Positions 18,723 through 27,771 of a stretch of DNA of 64,000 nucleotides are shown one piece after another. Position 1 is the first letter of the stretch. Each line of letters begins with the position of its first letter. Source of the stretch: Candidatus Anaeroferrophillus wilburensis (GTDB lineage: Bacteria > Desulfobacterota > Anaeroferrophillalia > Anaeroferrophillales > Anaeroferrophillaceae); assembly GCA_016934315.1 (NCBI GenBank), contig JAFGSY010000028.1, positions 62,001-126,000 of the forward strand. The letters are read 5' to 3'. Both the position numbers and the translations under genes were made by a program. The notes beneath the pieces are model-generated. The model was not told the origin of the DNA. It did no database searches and saw nothing but the letters and a program-made list of their open reading frames with translations.

Positions 18723-20137
18723 TTTTTCCCCTTCAACTGCTGCTCAAGCTCACTGGTGAGCCGGTTAAACTCCGCATCAAAACCCGGCTGGTTTTTGTTG
18801 GCGCTGCCGCCAACCGCCAGCTGATAGCGACCCGGCTTTTCAGGATCGGGACGCAGGCGCACCCAGAGTCGCCGGTGAGCCATAAAAAAAGCGATGAACA
18901 AACCGCCGATCATCATGGAACATCCCAACCAGACAACCCAGACTCCCGGATCCTTGGCCACCTGCAGGCCGGTATAATTGCGCTGGTTCACCTCCTGCAC
19001 GACAAATGAACGTTCGCTTTTACGGTTCTGCTTATCAAAACCGGGAAACTTCTTAAAAACCCAGAACTGGATCATCTTGCCGTCGGCTGTGGGCATCACC
19101 AGCCGAACCGAAGGCCCGAGATTCATGTAGTTGGGTTCATACTGGGCCGCCTGCACCCAGCCGTCGCCAGTGGGCAGTTGTACCCTACTCCCCAGGGCAA
19201 CGGTCAACGGGTAGGTCTTGCCGGTCTGGTCGTCATGCATCTCCAGTTTCACTGCCCCGCCGGCAGAGCCATAACTGGACTGATAAAAGGTATAACCGCC
19301 ATAACTGAGGGGATGGTTCACCTCAATGCGCTTGGCAAGCTTTTCTTCGCCATTTTCATAGATCACCAGGTCACTGGTGTACTCCTTGGGGGCGCCGCTG
19401 TCATACAACTCAACTGTAAAAGAGCGGCACTCCACCGCAAAATCAAGCTCCACCGGCGTCTTATCATCATTCCAGGTATAGACAATCGACGTTTTATCGC
19501 CTTCGGGTATATTGACAAAAGCTTTCAGGCCGAAAACCGAGCCGATGATCCCGCCGATAAAGATAATGATGATGCTCACATGAACCAGATAGACTCCCAT
19601 CCGGGACCAAAGGCTCCGCTGGGCAAAAAAGTGCAGTTCTTCACCATGCTCTCCGGCTACGGTGGTCCGCTGCCAGTTTCCCGCCCAGAAGGAATGCAGG
19701 CTGGCAGCCACCGATTCCCCCACCGTTTCCAGGGAATTTTTACCGCCGAGCCCGGTCCGCCAGTCATTACCCACGGTAGCCAGAAAGCTATCGGACAACT
19801 GGGTAACCGGGCTTTTGAAAAATTTCCAGGTTCGGGGGAAATTTTTCAGCGAACAGGCAACCAGGTTGATGGTAAACAACAGCAGGATGCCGGTAAACCA
19901 CCAGGAATGGTACATGTCGAGAAAACCCACCATCTTCAAGATGCCGTAGGTGGACTCCTCATACATCCGCAGATACTGCTCCTGGAACTGGTTCTGGGGA
20001 ATAACCGTACCGATAATTGACACCAGCGCCAGGGTAATGAGCAGAAAGATCGTCAGTTTCAGGGAACAAAAGAAGGCAGTAACAGCGGAGGTACCGGCTT
20101 TTTGTTTATTCTTCACTTTCCACACCTTTTTAATCAT
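18719..20137 (-). CDS. resB: System II cytochrome c biogenesis protein ResB (CcsB)
   Basis: This 472-residue ResB-family protein has three early membrane segments (about 28-50, 75-95, 175-197). A large periplasmic domain and a last membrane helix near 405-425 follow. ResB pairs with CcsA to deliver reduced apocytochrome and heme for attachment. A G-rich ribosome site precedes the ATG. The gene is translationally coupled to ccsA downstream. Confidence 0.92.
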   Translation of the reverse strand: MIKKVWKVKNKQKAGTSAVTAFFCSLKLTIFLLITLALVSIIGTVIPQNQFQEQYLRMYEESTYGILKMVGFLDMYHSWWFTGILLLFTINLVACSLKNFPRTWKFFKSPVTQLSDSFLATVGNDWRTGLGGKNSLETVGESVAASLHSFWAGNWQRTTVAGEHGEELHFFAQRSLWSRMGVYLVHVSIIIIFIGGIIGSVFGLKAFVNIPEGDKTSIVYTWNDDKTPVELDFAVECRSFTVELYDSGAPKEYTSDLVIYENGEEKLAKRIEVNHPLSYGGYTFYQSSYGSAGGAVKLEMHDDQTGKTYPLTVALGSRVQLPTGDGWVQAAQYEPNYMNLGPSVRLVMPTADGKMIQFWVFKKFPGFDKQNRKSERSFVVQEVNQRNYTGLQVAKDPGVWVVWLGCSMMIGGLFIAFFMAHRRLWVRLRPDPEKPGRYQLAVGGSANKNQPGFDAEFNRLTSELEQQLKGKK

Positions 20138-20223
20138 GTTTGTTATCCCCCTACCATTTGCCCCTTTCCCTTGTCAAGGAAAAAGGGGGAGTTGGCAACG
20201 GTGGCATAGCAATATAAAATATA

Positions 20224-20255
20224 CCAAAAAAAGGACGCCTGAAAAGGCGTCCTTT
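20224..20255 (-). terminator. Terminator downstream of the tetraheme cytochrome gene
   Basis: A 10-bp stem AAAGGACGCC / GGCGTCCTTT with a 6-base loop is followed by Ts on the minus strand. It ends the cytochrome transcript before resB. Confidence 0.85.
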
Positions 20256-20280
20256 CTGGAAAGATCTGAAACAGGCACTG

Positions 20281-20643
20281 CTATTTTTTGTGGCAGCCGG
20301 TACAAGGCGTCGGACCCGTCTTCTCGCCGGCTTTTTTCATATCCCGATGGCAACCGCAGCAGGTCTGGTGGGCAGCTTCCTTGATATCCAGCTTTTTGCC
20401 GTCTTTGGCATCCTTATGGCAGGCAGTACACTTCTGGATGGCGCCCTCACCTTTGTAAGTGTGGTGGCACTTAGTGCAATCATAGGCGGCATGTTTGGCA
20501 TGCTCAAAGGGAACCGGTGGTTTTTTCATCGTATCCGCTTTGATCACCAGAACATCGGTCGGTGCTTTACAGTCAGCGGCAACGGCAAAACCAGCCACCA
20601 TCAGAAACGCAACAGCAATCACTAACGCTACAACCTTTTTCAT
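20281..20643 (-). CDS. Periplasmic tetraheme class III cytochrome c (c3-like)
   Basis: This 120-residue protein has a cleavable signal peptide (about 1-23). Four CxxCH heme sites stand at 56-60, 72-76, 95-99 (CCGCH) and 114-118. Four further histidines (H48, H51, H61, H92) could provide bis-histidine coordination, the pattern of cytochrome c3. Such proteins shuttle low-potential electrons in the periplasm of sulfate- and metal-reducing bacteria. It has its own promoter and terminator and is next to the System II maturation genes. The physiological partner cannot be told from the sequence. Confidence 0.92.
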   Translation of the reverse strand: MKKVVALVIAVAFLMVAGFAVAADCKAPTDVLVIKADTMKKPPVPFEHAKHAAYDCTKCHHTYKGEGAIQKCTACHKDAKDGKKLDIKEAAHQTCCGCHRDMKKAGEKTGPTPCTGCHKK

Positions 20644-20692
20644 CTCTACACCTCCTTAAATCAAGTTAAAAACCCGATGGTAAACCTGCACT

Positions 20693-20721
20693 CATATAGT
20701 AAAAAAGCATTTTCTTGTCAA
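20693..20721 (-). promoter_or_regulatory. Sigma-70-type promoter of the tetraheme cytochrome
   Basis: TTGACA (20716-20721) and TATATG (20693-20698) on the minus strand are separated by exactly 17 bases. They lie about 50 bases before the cytochrome ATG. Confidence 0.72.
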
Positions 20722-20866
20722 GCGCAATATCTAACAAGATCGCGATTTCAATCGATCCATGCCCCTCATCACCTTAGACGGCGGCAGGCGACAAACAGTT
20801 TACCCTCAACCGAAAAAAAATATCTTCACCCTTGTGACGGCATGGGGCGCTGCAAGGATTCAGGTT

Positions 20867-21526
20867 TTAAGCGCCTGCCAGCCTCACCACCTCATTAACC
20901 AGCTTTTCAATCCCCACGGCCACCTCCTTGATCCCGGGACCAAGCATGTATGCCGGCGTGGTGACGATCTTATGCAGCCTATCAACATGGATCATGTCCA
21001 CCGAACAAATCTGATGTTTCCCCCCCATGGCTTCAATGGCCGCTGCGGTGCCCATATCGGAGCCAATGGTCACCTCCGGCTGTTGGTCGGCAAGCGCTTT
21101 GGTCAGGGTAGCCGGGGCAATGCAGATGGCCCCTATCGGCTTGCCGGCAGCAAGCATTTCCCGGAGCAAACGCTCAACCTCCGGGTGCACCGTGGCATTC
21201 GCCCCCTGTAAGGCAAAATCACTTAAATTTTTGGCCGCCCCGAATCCGCCAGGCATAATCAACCCGTCAAGATCACCGGCACCTATATTCTTGATATCGC
21301 GAATATTCCCACGGGCAATCCGTGCCGATTCCACCAGGACATTACGGCTTTCGCCGGTCACCGCACCGGTCTGATGATTGACCACTTCCCGCTGGTCCAT
21401 ATTCGGAGCCAGGCACTGGACAGCAACCCCGGCCCGGTCGAGAGCCAGCAGGGTCAGTACTGCTTCGTGAATTTCACTACCGTCATAAACGCCACAACCG
21501 GAAAGCAGAACGCCAATGTTTGTCAT
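20867..21526 (-). CDS. elbB: ElbB-like class I glutamine amidotransferase-fold (DJ-1 superfamily) protein
   Basis: This 219-residue protein resembles E. coli ElbB, once called sigma cross-reacting protein 27A and linked to isoprenoid biosynthesis. It has GVLLSGCGVYDGSEIHE at the start, LIMPGGFGAAKNLSDFA, and a nucleophile-elbow cysteine in GAICIAP, all typical of the family. ElbB relatives have been reported to act as glyoxalases, so the physiological role is open. ATG 21526 has AAGGAGGA upstream. It lies downstream of the crotonase gene with a gap of 42 bases and may be cotranscribed. Confidence 0.85.
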   Translation of the reverse strand: MTNIGVLLSGCGVYDGSEIHEAVLTLLALDRAGVAVQCLAPNMDQREVVNHQTGAVTGESRNVLVESARIARGNIRDIKNIGAGDLDGLIMPGGFGAAKNLSDFALQGANATVHPEVERLLREMLAAGKPIGAICIAPATLTKALADQQPEVTIGSDMGTAAAIEAMGGKHQICSVDMIHVDRLHKIVTTPAYMLGPGIKEVAVGIEKLVNEVVRLAGA

Positions 21527-21568
21527 CTGTTCCTCCTTTGACCAACTCACCTGCAAAAGATTTAGGGT

Positions 21569-22333
21569 TCAATCACCTACCAGCTGTTTGACTGCGTCGC
21601 GGTGCTCCGCCGTATCGGTCAACAAAGCCAATTGGGAGGAAAGGTAGTCAAGGTGGCTGCGCAGATCGCACTTTTCCCCCTGGGCCACCGCCCGTTTGAT
21701 GGCCCTGATCGAGCTCAGCGGCCATTGGGCAATGTCACGGGCATAGCTTGTTGCCACCGCCATCAGCTGGTCAGGGGGAACCACCCGGTCCACCAACCCG
21801 AGGGACAACGCCTCCTCCATCCTGACCACCCTGCCGGTCAGCAGGATATCAAGGGCTTTACCGCGACCAACCAGCCGGGGCAGAAAATATGCCCCGCCGT
21901 TACCAGGCGCCAGCCCGATTCTGACAAACGTCGAACAAAAGGTTGCCTGGTCGCTGGCAAAACGAAAATCACACGCCAAAGCAAGGTCAAAACCGCCGCC
22001 GTAGGCCGGCCCGTCAATCACCGCCAGCACCGGCTTGTCGACCTCAGCCAACCCCTGAGGCACCCGCTGCACATGATCCCACAAATAGTTTTTCATCTCC
22101 CATAAACGGAGATCTCCAGCAGCCATATCCTTGACATTGCCGCCAGCTGAAAAGGCATTGCCTTCACCGGTCAGGAGGATTACTTTTATCTGGGGATCAG
22201 CTGTTGCCAACCGCAATGCCCGGCAGATACTGTCCAGCATCGGCAGCGTAAAGGCATTTTTCATCTCAGGCCTGTTCAGCGAAAGAACCGCCAGCGGGCC
22301 GTCGGTCCGGTAAAGGAGATCGGTAAATTCCAT
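21569..22333 (-). CDS. Crotonase (enoyl-CoA hydratase/isomerase) superfamily protein
   Basis: This 254-residue protein has the crotonase fold with the oxyanion-hole segment FSAGGNVKDMA, then AYGGGFDLALACDFRFAS and RIGLAPGNGGAYFLPRLVG. The two glutamates that act as acid and base in true enoyl-CoA hydratases appear to be replaced. The GGGCELAM position has Asp, and the PE(I/V) position before the second glycine loop has no Glu. A different CoA chemistry, such as an isomerase or PaaG-like reaction, is therefore more likely. ATG 22333 has GAGGA upstream. It follows ubiE by 82 bases. Confidence 0.82.
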   Translation of the reverse strand: MEFTDLLYRTDGPLAVLSLNRPEMKNAFTLPMLDSICRALRLATADPQIKVILLTGEGNAFSAGGNVKDMAAGDLRLWEMKNYLWDHVQRVPQGLAEVDKPVLAVIDGPAYGGGFDLALACDFRFASDQATFCSTFVRIGLAPGNGGAYFLPRLVGRGKALDILLTGRVVRMEEALSLGLVDRVVPPDQLMAVATSYARDIAQWPLSSIRAIKRAVAQGEKCDLRSHLDYLSSQLALLTDTAEHRDAVKQLVGD

Positions 22334-22415
22334 GGTCACATCCTCGTTATAATTTCGCCATTTTTTCGCAAGCATCACTCCTGCACCAGGGAAAACGGCC
22401 GGGTTTCCGCCAGGG

Positions 22416-23129
22416 TCAGGGTTTTTCAGCCAGATAGACGGTAACGATGCCAAAGGTGAGGGAATGATAGCGGCACCGGCTGAAACCGGCCTCTTTCAGC
22501 ATCAGCGAGAACTCATTCCGACCAGGAAAATTGACCACTGATTCAGGAAGATACTGGTAAGCGCTTTTGCGGGCGAACAGACCACCGATCAACGGCAACA
22601 CTTTGAGGAAGTACCATTGGTACAACCTGTTGAGCACTGCCTGCTCAGGCATGGAAAATTCCAGCACCACAACCATCGTTCCGGACTTCAGAACCCGGTA
22701 AAACTCCATGAGGGCTTTATGCCGATCAATCACGTTCCTGATGCCAAAGGCAATACTCAGGGCATCAAAGGAGTTATCAGGAAAAGGCAGATCTTCAGCA
22801 GAAGCGGCCAACAGCGTTATCCGGTCACCCATGGCCAGCCGTTCAACCTTCTGCTGACCCAGCACCAGCATCTGCTCACTGAAATCCAAACCAACAACCT
22901 CAGCTCCGGGATTTGCCTGCTGGATAGCAAGGCTTAAATCCGCCGTCCCGCAAGCTACATCCAGCACCCGGGGACAGTTCAAGTGTGCCAGCCGTCGGCC
23001 GACAAACCGCCGCCACTGCTGGTCTATCCCCAGACTGAGGAGGCGGTTTAAAAAATCATAGCGGGGGGCAATGGCGGTGAACATCTCCTGGACAGCCTGT
23101 GCCTGCTGCTGCTGCCGACCATCAGACAT
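22416..23129 (-). CDS. ubiE: Demethylmenaquinone/ubiquinone C-methyltransferase UbiE (MenG)
   Basis: This SAM-dependent class I methyltransferase of about 237 residues has motif [13 protein letters not shown] and the family-specific [26 protein letters not shown] and VVVLEFSMP. It performs the C-methylation of demethylmenaquinone in respiratory quinone synthesis; in an anaerobe menaquinone is the likely product. Two adjacent ATGs (23132, 23129) follow GGGAGA; the second has the better spacing. The start overlaps the end of gyrA. Confidence 0.93.
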   Translation of the reverse strand: MSDGRQQQQAQAVQEMFTAIAPRYDFLNRLLSLGIDQQWRRFVGRRLAHLNCPRVLDVACGTADLSLAIQQANPGAEVVGLDFSEQMLVLGQQKVERLAMGDRITLLAASAEDLPFPDNSFDALSIAFGIRNVIDRHKALMEFYRVLKSGTMVVVLEFSMPEQAVLNRLYQWYFLKVLPLIGGLFARKSAYQYLPESVVNFPGRNEFSLMLKEAGFSRCRYHSLTFGIVTVYLAEKP

Positions 23130-25689
23130 CATCGTCTCCCGAATCCTGCTCATCACCGGCAACAACATCAATAATCCGCGGCTGGTCGTCAGCAGCAGAA
23201 GGTGCTTCTGTCGGTTGTTCATCCGGTTCTGACTGCGGTTCCGAAGAACTGCCTTCGGCCAGGGTAGCCACAGCCACCAGTTTTTCCTGGCTGGGATCAA
23301 TGCGGAACAGCGTCACCCCCTGGGTGTTGCGGCCAATAACTGAAATCTCCGCCACCCGGGTGCGGGTAATCTTGCCGGCGTCGGTGATCATCATGATTTG
23401 ATCAGCATCCACCACTTTCATAACACCCACCACCTTGCCATTGCGCTCAGTGGTTTTGATGGTGATCACCCCCTTGCCGCCCCGGGAGCGGAGGGGATAG
23501 TCTTCAATACTGGTCCGTTTGCCAAAACCATTTTCGGTCACGGTCAGCACGCTGCCGCCGTTATGACCAAACACTTCCATGGAAACGACAAAATCATCTT
23601 CATTCATGCGGCAGCCAATCACCCCGCGGGCCAGGCGGCCCATGCTGCGCACCTGGGAAGCGGCAAATCGGATCGCCTGGCCGTGGTTCGTACCGACGAA
23701 AATCTCTTCATCGGCCTTGCAGACCTTGGCGGCAATCATTGAGTCACCTTCCTCCAGGGTAATACAGCGGATACCGTTGCTGCGGATATGGTCCAAGGCG
23801 CTCATTTCCAGCTTTTTCACATAACCGCTCCGGGTGGCCATCATGACATGGCAGTCTTCCTGGAATTCCCGCGTTGAAAGGACGGTGGTAACCTGCTCTT
23901 CCTTCTCCAGTTTCAGCAGATTGACCAGCGCCTTGCCCCGGGCCGCCGGGCCGCTTTCCGGAATTTCATAGGTTTTCAGCCTGAATGCCCGCCCCTGATT
24001 GGTAAAAAAGAGCATCTGATCATGGGTTGAAGAAACAAACATCTGGTTGACAAAGTCACCCTCCTTGGTCTCCATCCCGAGGCGTCCACCAGCCCCCCGA
24101 TGATAACTGCGGTAGATGGAAATGGGGGTTCGCTTAACATAGCCATGACGGGAAATGGTAATCACCATATCCTCTTCAACAATCAGATCTTCCACATTCA
24201 GGTCACCAATCTGATCAACAATCTCACTGCGGCGTTCATCACCATAGGATTTTCTGATTTCCAGCAGCTCATCAACAATAATATCCAGTACCAGCTGCTC
24301 ACTGGCAAGAATCGCTTCCAAGCGTTCAATGAGAGCCACGGTTTCGGCGTATTCATCGAGAATTTTCTGCCGTTCCAGCCCCGTAAGACGCTGCAGTTTC
24401 ATGTCAAGAATCGCCTGGGCCTGGCGGCTGGAAAACTGGAATTGCTCAATCAATTGCTCACGGGCCTCGACGGGAGCTTTTGCTTTGCGGATCAGGGCAA
24501 TAATCTCGTCCAGATGTTCAAGGGCGATCTTCAGGCCGGCGAGAATATGCTGCCGTTCCTGGGCTTTTTTGAGTTCAAAACTGGTCCGCCGCCGAATGAC
24601 CTCCTTCCGGTGATCAACAAAGTGAGCCAGCATGGTTTTCAAGGTCAGGGTTATCGGCTGTCGATTAACAATCGCCAGCAGGATGATGCCAAAAGAAACC
24701 TGCATCTGGGTATGCTTATACAGCTGATTGAGGACAACCTGAGCCTGGGCATCGCGTTTCAGCTCAAAGACCACCCGCATTCCCTGGCGATCTGACTCGT
24801 CGCGGATATCACTGATCCCCTCGAACTTTTTCTGGCGGATCAACTGGGCCACTTTTTCCAGCAGACGGGCCTTGTTCACCTGGTAGGGAATCTCGGTGAC
24901 AATAATGCTTTCCCGATTGTTTTTCTTCTGGGTCTCCACATGCGCCCGGGCCCGGAGGCGAATAATTCCTCGACCGGTTTTATAGGCCGAAATAATTCCT
25001 TCCCGACCATTGATGGTTCCACCAGTGGGGAAATCGGGTCCAGGAATATGGACCATCAACTGATCCACGGTCATCCCCGGGTTGCGGATGAAAGCCACCA
25101 GGCCGTCAACCACTTCACGGAGGTTATGGGGCGGGATGTTGGTTGCCATACCCACCGCAATCCCTGATGAACCGTTGATCATCAGATTGGGAAAACGGGC
25201 TGGCAGCACCACCGGTTCCCTTAATGACTCGTCATAGTTGGCAACAAAATCGACCGTATCTTTATCAATGTCAGCGAGGATCTCTGAGGACAGCTTTGCC
25301 ATCCGCACCTCGGTATAACGCATGGCTGCCGGCGCGTCGCCATCAACAGAACCAAAGTTACCCTGGCCATCCACCAGGGGATAACGGAGGGAAAAATCCT
25401 GCGCCAGGCGAACGATGGTATCATAGACTGCTGTATCACCATGGGGATGATATTTACCGATTACATCACCAACCACCCTGGCAGACTTTTTATAGGATTT
25501 ATTCCAGGCATTGCCAAGATCATGCATGGCGAACAGGACCCGACGATGAACCGGTTTAAGTCCATCTCTCACATCAGGCAGCGCCCGACCGATGATGACA
25601 CTCATGGCATAATCGAGGTACGATTTTTTCATCTCGTCCTCGATATTGATCGGTACCGGCAGCTGCCGGAAAAACTCCATCTGCTCCAT
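23122..25689 (-). CDS. gyrA: DNA gyrase subunit A
   Basis: This 855-residue type II topoisomerase subunit introduces negative supercoils with GyrB. Catalytic tyrosine Y125 lies in [10 protein letters not shown]. The quinolone-pocket segment [10 protein letters not shown] (81-90) has Thr86 where E. coli has Ser83, with Asp90 retained. The C-terminal half forms the DNA-wrapping propeller with the GyrA-box-like segment SRGGKGV, and the tail is acidic. gyrB is not in the window. The stop overlaps the ubiE start, so the two are coupled. Confidence 0.97.
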   Translation of the reverse strand: MEQMEFFRQLPVPINIEDEMKKSYLDYAMSVIIGRALPDVRDGLKPVHRRVLFAMHDLGNAWNKSYKKSARVVGDVIGKYHPHGDTAVYDTIVRLAQDFSLRYPLVDGQGNFGSVDGDAPAAMRYTEVRMAKLSSEILADIDKDTVDFVANYDESLREPVVLPARFPNLMINGSSGIAVGMATNIPPHNLREVVDGLVAFIRNPGMTVDQLMVHIPGPDFPTGGTINGREGIISAYKTGRGIIRLRARAHVETQKKNNRESIIVTEIPYQVNKARLLEKVAQLIRQKKFEGISDIRDESDRQGMRVVFELKRDAQAQVVLNQLYKHTQMQVSFGIILLAIVNRQPITLTLKTMLAHFVDHRKEVIRRRTSFELKKAQERQHILAGLKIALEHLDEIIALIRKAKAPVEAREQLIEQFQFSSRQAQAILDMKLQRLTGLERQKILDEYAETVALIERLEAILASEQLVLDIIVDELLEIRKSYGDERRSEIVDQIGDLNVEDLIVEEDMVITISRHGYVKRTPISIYRSYHRGAGGRLGMETKEGDFVNQMFVSSTHDQMLFFTNQGRAFRLKTYEIPESGPAARGKALVNLLKLEKEEQVTTVLSTREFQEDCHVMMATRSGYVKKLEMSALDHIRSNGIRCITLEEGDSMIAAKVCKADEEIFVGTNHGQAIRFAASQVRSMGRLARGVIGCRMNEDDFVVSMEVFGHNGGSVLTVTENGFGKRTSIEDYPLRSRGGKGVITIKTTERNGKVVGVMKVVDADQIMMITDAGKITRTRVAEISVIGRNTQGVTLFRIDPSQEKLVAVATLAEGSSSEPQSEPDEQPTEAPSAADDQPRIIDVVAGDEQDSGDDDV

Positions 25690-25819
25690 AATGATTCTAT
25701 CCTCAGCCGGCCGCCGGGCGGGGAAACTGTCTCGCCACGTTCAGCCTGCAGTTAAAATTATTTCTCCCGTGTCGAGACACCATACCAACACGTCCCGGTT
25801 AAACCCGGGAAATGGACTC

Positions 25820-26629
25820 TTAGTCCTTCAACCCCAGGACATCCTGCATATCATAAAGCCCCGGCGCCTGACTGCTTACCCACAGAGCCGCCCTTACGGC
25901 ACCACGGGCAAAGGTATCCCGTGAATGAGCCCGATGAACAATTTCCAGCCGTTCACCCAAACCACCAAAAAGCACCAGGTGATCGCCGACAATATCCCCG
26001 GCTCTAAGCGTCTGCATACCGATCTCTTCCCTGGTGCGCTCGCCGGTAAATCCCAGGCGCTCATACACCGCCACTTTTTCAATATCACGTCCTAATGATT
26101 CAGCAACAATTTCTCCCAACCGCACGGCCGTCCCACTGGGAGCATCCTTTTTCAACCGGTGGTGGGCCTCAAGAATTTCCACATCGAAATCATCCCCAAG
26201 AATGCGGGCTACGTCGGCAACCACCTTAAAGAGGACATTAACCCCAACGCTCATATTGGGAGCCACAACCAGGGGAACCTGCCGGGCAAACGCCGCAATC
26301 TGCTGCCGTTCGGCTGCTGTGATGCCGGTGGTCCCGATAACCATCGGCACCCCATAGCCGGCGGCCAGCTCCAGGTGAGCCAAGGTAGCCTCGGGAGAGG
26401 TAAATTCGATCAGCACGTCAGCATCGGCAAACGGCAGTTTTTCCACCTCCCCGACAATTGCTACTCCCAATGCGCCAACCCCCGCCACCTCCCCGGCATC
26501 ACGACCGACAAGGGGGTTGCCGGCAAATTCCAATGCCCCGGCAAGGGTTGCCTGCTCATGTTCGTCTATCACTGAAATAATCCGACGGCCCATGCGGCCC
26601 GTCGCTCCGGAAACCATAATCTTTGTCAT
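25820..26629 (-). CDS. dapB: 4-hydroxy-tetrahydrodipicolinate reductase DapB (canonical copy)
   Basis: This 269-residue enzyme reduces hydroxytetrahydrodipicolinate in lysine and diaminopimelate synthesis. It has the nucleotide loop GATGRMG (8-14), catalytic H156-H157 and K160 in EAHHRLK, and an intact substrate loop APSGT (163-167). ATG 26629 has AAGGAGATGG upstream. It shares a divergent promoter region with the LysR gene. A second, altered dapB is encoded 1.1 kb away. Confidence 0.95.
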   Translation of the reverse strand: MTKIMVSGATGRMGRRIISVIDEHEQATLAGALEFAGNPLVGRDAGEVAGVGALGVAIVGEVEKLPFADADVLIEFTSPEATLAHLELAAGYGVPMVIGTTGITAAERQQIAAFARQVPLVVAPNMSVGVNVLFKVVADVARILGDDFDVEILEAHHRLKKDAPSGTAVRLGEIVAESLGRDIEKVAVYERLGFTGERTREEIGMQTLRAGDIVGDHLVLFGGLGERLEIVHRAHSRDTFARGAVRAALWVSSQAPGLYDMQDVLGLKD

Positions 26630-26688
26630 TCCATCTCCTTTATCGGGAAAACGGCAAAGCCGCTGCAAACTTCTGAAAAACCCAATAG

Positions 26689-26717
26689 TTATAACGAAAA
26701 AAGCACCTTTTAGTCAA
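26689..26717 (-). promoter_or_regulatory. Sigma-70-type promoter of dapB (canonical copy)
   Basis: TTGACT (26712-26717) and TTATAA (26689-26694) on the minus strand are 17 bases apart and lie about 60 bases before the dapB ATG. The lysR promoter runs the other way 46 bases further along. Confidence 0.58.
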
Positions 26718-26762
26718 TCAAAAAAGGGGGACAACGCCAACCGCCGGCAACTTCTTTTCCCA

Positions 26763-26791
26763 TTGACAGACAGATTCCCGCACCGTATGAT
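26763..26791 (+). promoter_or_regulatory. Sigma-70-type promoter of the LysR gene
   Basis: TTGACA (26763-26768) and TATGAT (26786-26791) are separated by exactly 17 bases, about 38 bases before the lysR ATG. Its position between divergent promoters is typical of LysR autoregulation. Confidence 0.7.
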
Positions 26792-26829
26792 AACTGGATT
26801 ATCATGGATCAGCAGCCAAGGAGCAACCC

Positions 26830-27741
26830 ATGCTGGAAACCAGACATCTGCAAGTTTTTCTGGCAATCTGCAAACTGCATAGTTTCAGCCGGGCGGCAGA
26901 AGAGGTGAACCTGACCCAGCCAACGGTGAGCGGCCATATCCGAACCCTGGAAACCCTGCTTGGCACCCAGCTTTTCAACCGGGCAGGCCGGGAGATCACC
27001 CCCACCAAGGCCGGGAAACTGCTCCTTCCCTACGCCCGTAAAATACTCAATCTGCAGGAACAGGCAGAATGGGAAATGGAACTGTATGTCGGCAAGAAAA
27101 AAGGAACCCTGGAAATTGGCGGCAGCAACATCCCCGGAGAGTACATTCTGCCGCTGGCCATCGGCATCTTCAAGCATGATCGACCGATCATTCGGATCAC
27201 TCTGAAAATCGGCAGTACAGCGGAAATCATTGAGGCAGTTGGCGACGGCCGGCTGGAACTTGGCATGGTTGGCGCCGTTCTGGATCAGCCAGACATTATC
27301 TACCAGCCATGCCTTGTTGACGAACTGGTACTGGTGGCGCCCCCCGACAGCCCACTAACCAGCGATCAACAACTGGATGTCAGCCAGTTGACCAAGTATC
27401 CTTTCGTCATGCGTGAACCGGGTTCCGGCACCAGGGATACTATTGAAGAAGCGCTGCTCCGCGCTGCCGGTCCTCAGTACAGTGACTTGCCGGTTATCGC
27501 GGAAATGGGCAGCACCGAAGCTATCCGGCAGGCAGTAAAAGCCGGGGTGGGATATTCGATCATTTCCAGACGGGCCGTCAGCGACGATATCGCCCAGGGA
27601 CTCATCCAGGCACCTGAACTGACCGGCATTAATCTCAAACGGCAGTTCTACCTGATTTTCTATACACTCTCACCCTTGGCTGCCGATTTTCATCAATTCC
27701 TCAAACGGCATTTCATCCCCCCGGTCGGTTCTGATCAATAA
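26830..27741 (+). CDS. LysR family transcriptional regulator (possibly selenium-metabolism associated type)
   Basis: This 303-residue protein has an N-terminal winged helix-turn-helix (about 3-62, SFSRAAEEVNLTQPTVSGHI). A linker helix and a substrate-binding domain follow (about 90-300, with GSNIPGEYILP and MREPGSGTRDT). The IPGEY and REPGSGTR segments resemble the LysR group annotated as associated with selenium metabolism in selenocysteine-using anaerobes; this is recalled similarity, not a search. It is the only plus-strand gene between two minus-strand dapB copies. AAGGAG precedes the ATG. Confidence 0.85.
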   Translation: MLETRHLQVFLAICKLHSFSRAAEEVNLTQPTVSGHIRTLETLLGTQLFNRAGREITPTKAGKLLLPYARKILNLQEQAEWEMELYVGKKKGTLEIGGSNIPGEYILPLAIGIFKHDRPIIRITLKIGSTAEIIEAVGDGRLELGMVGAVLDQPDIIYQPCLVDELVLVAPPDSPLTSDQQLDVSQLTKYPFVMREPGSGTRDTIEEALLRAAGPQYSDLPVIAEMGSTEAIRQAVKAGVGYSIISRRAVSDDIAQGLIQAPELTGINLKRQFYLIFYTLSPLAADFHQFLKRHFIPPVGSDQ

Positions 27742-27771
27742 AAGGAGTGGCAGATCTCGCACATCGAGCTA

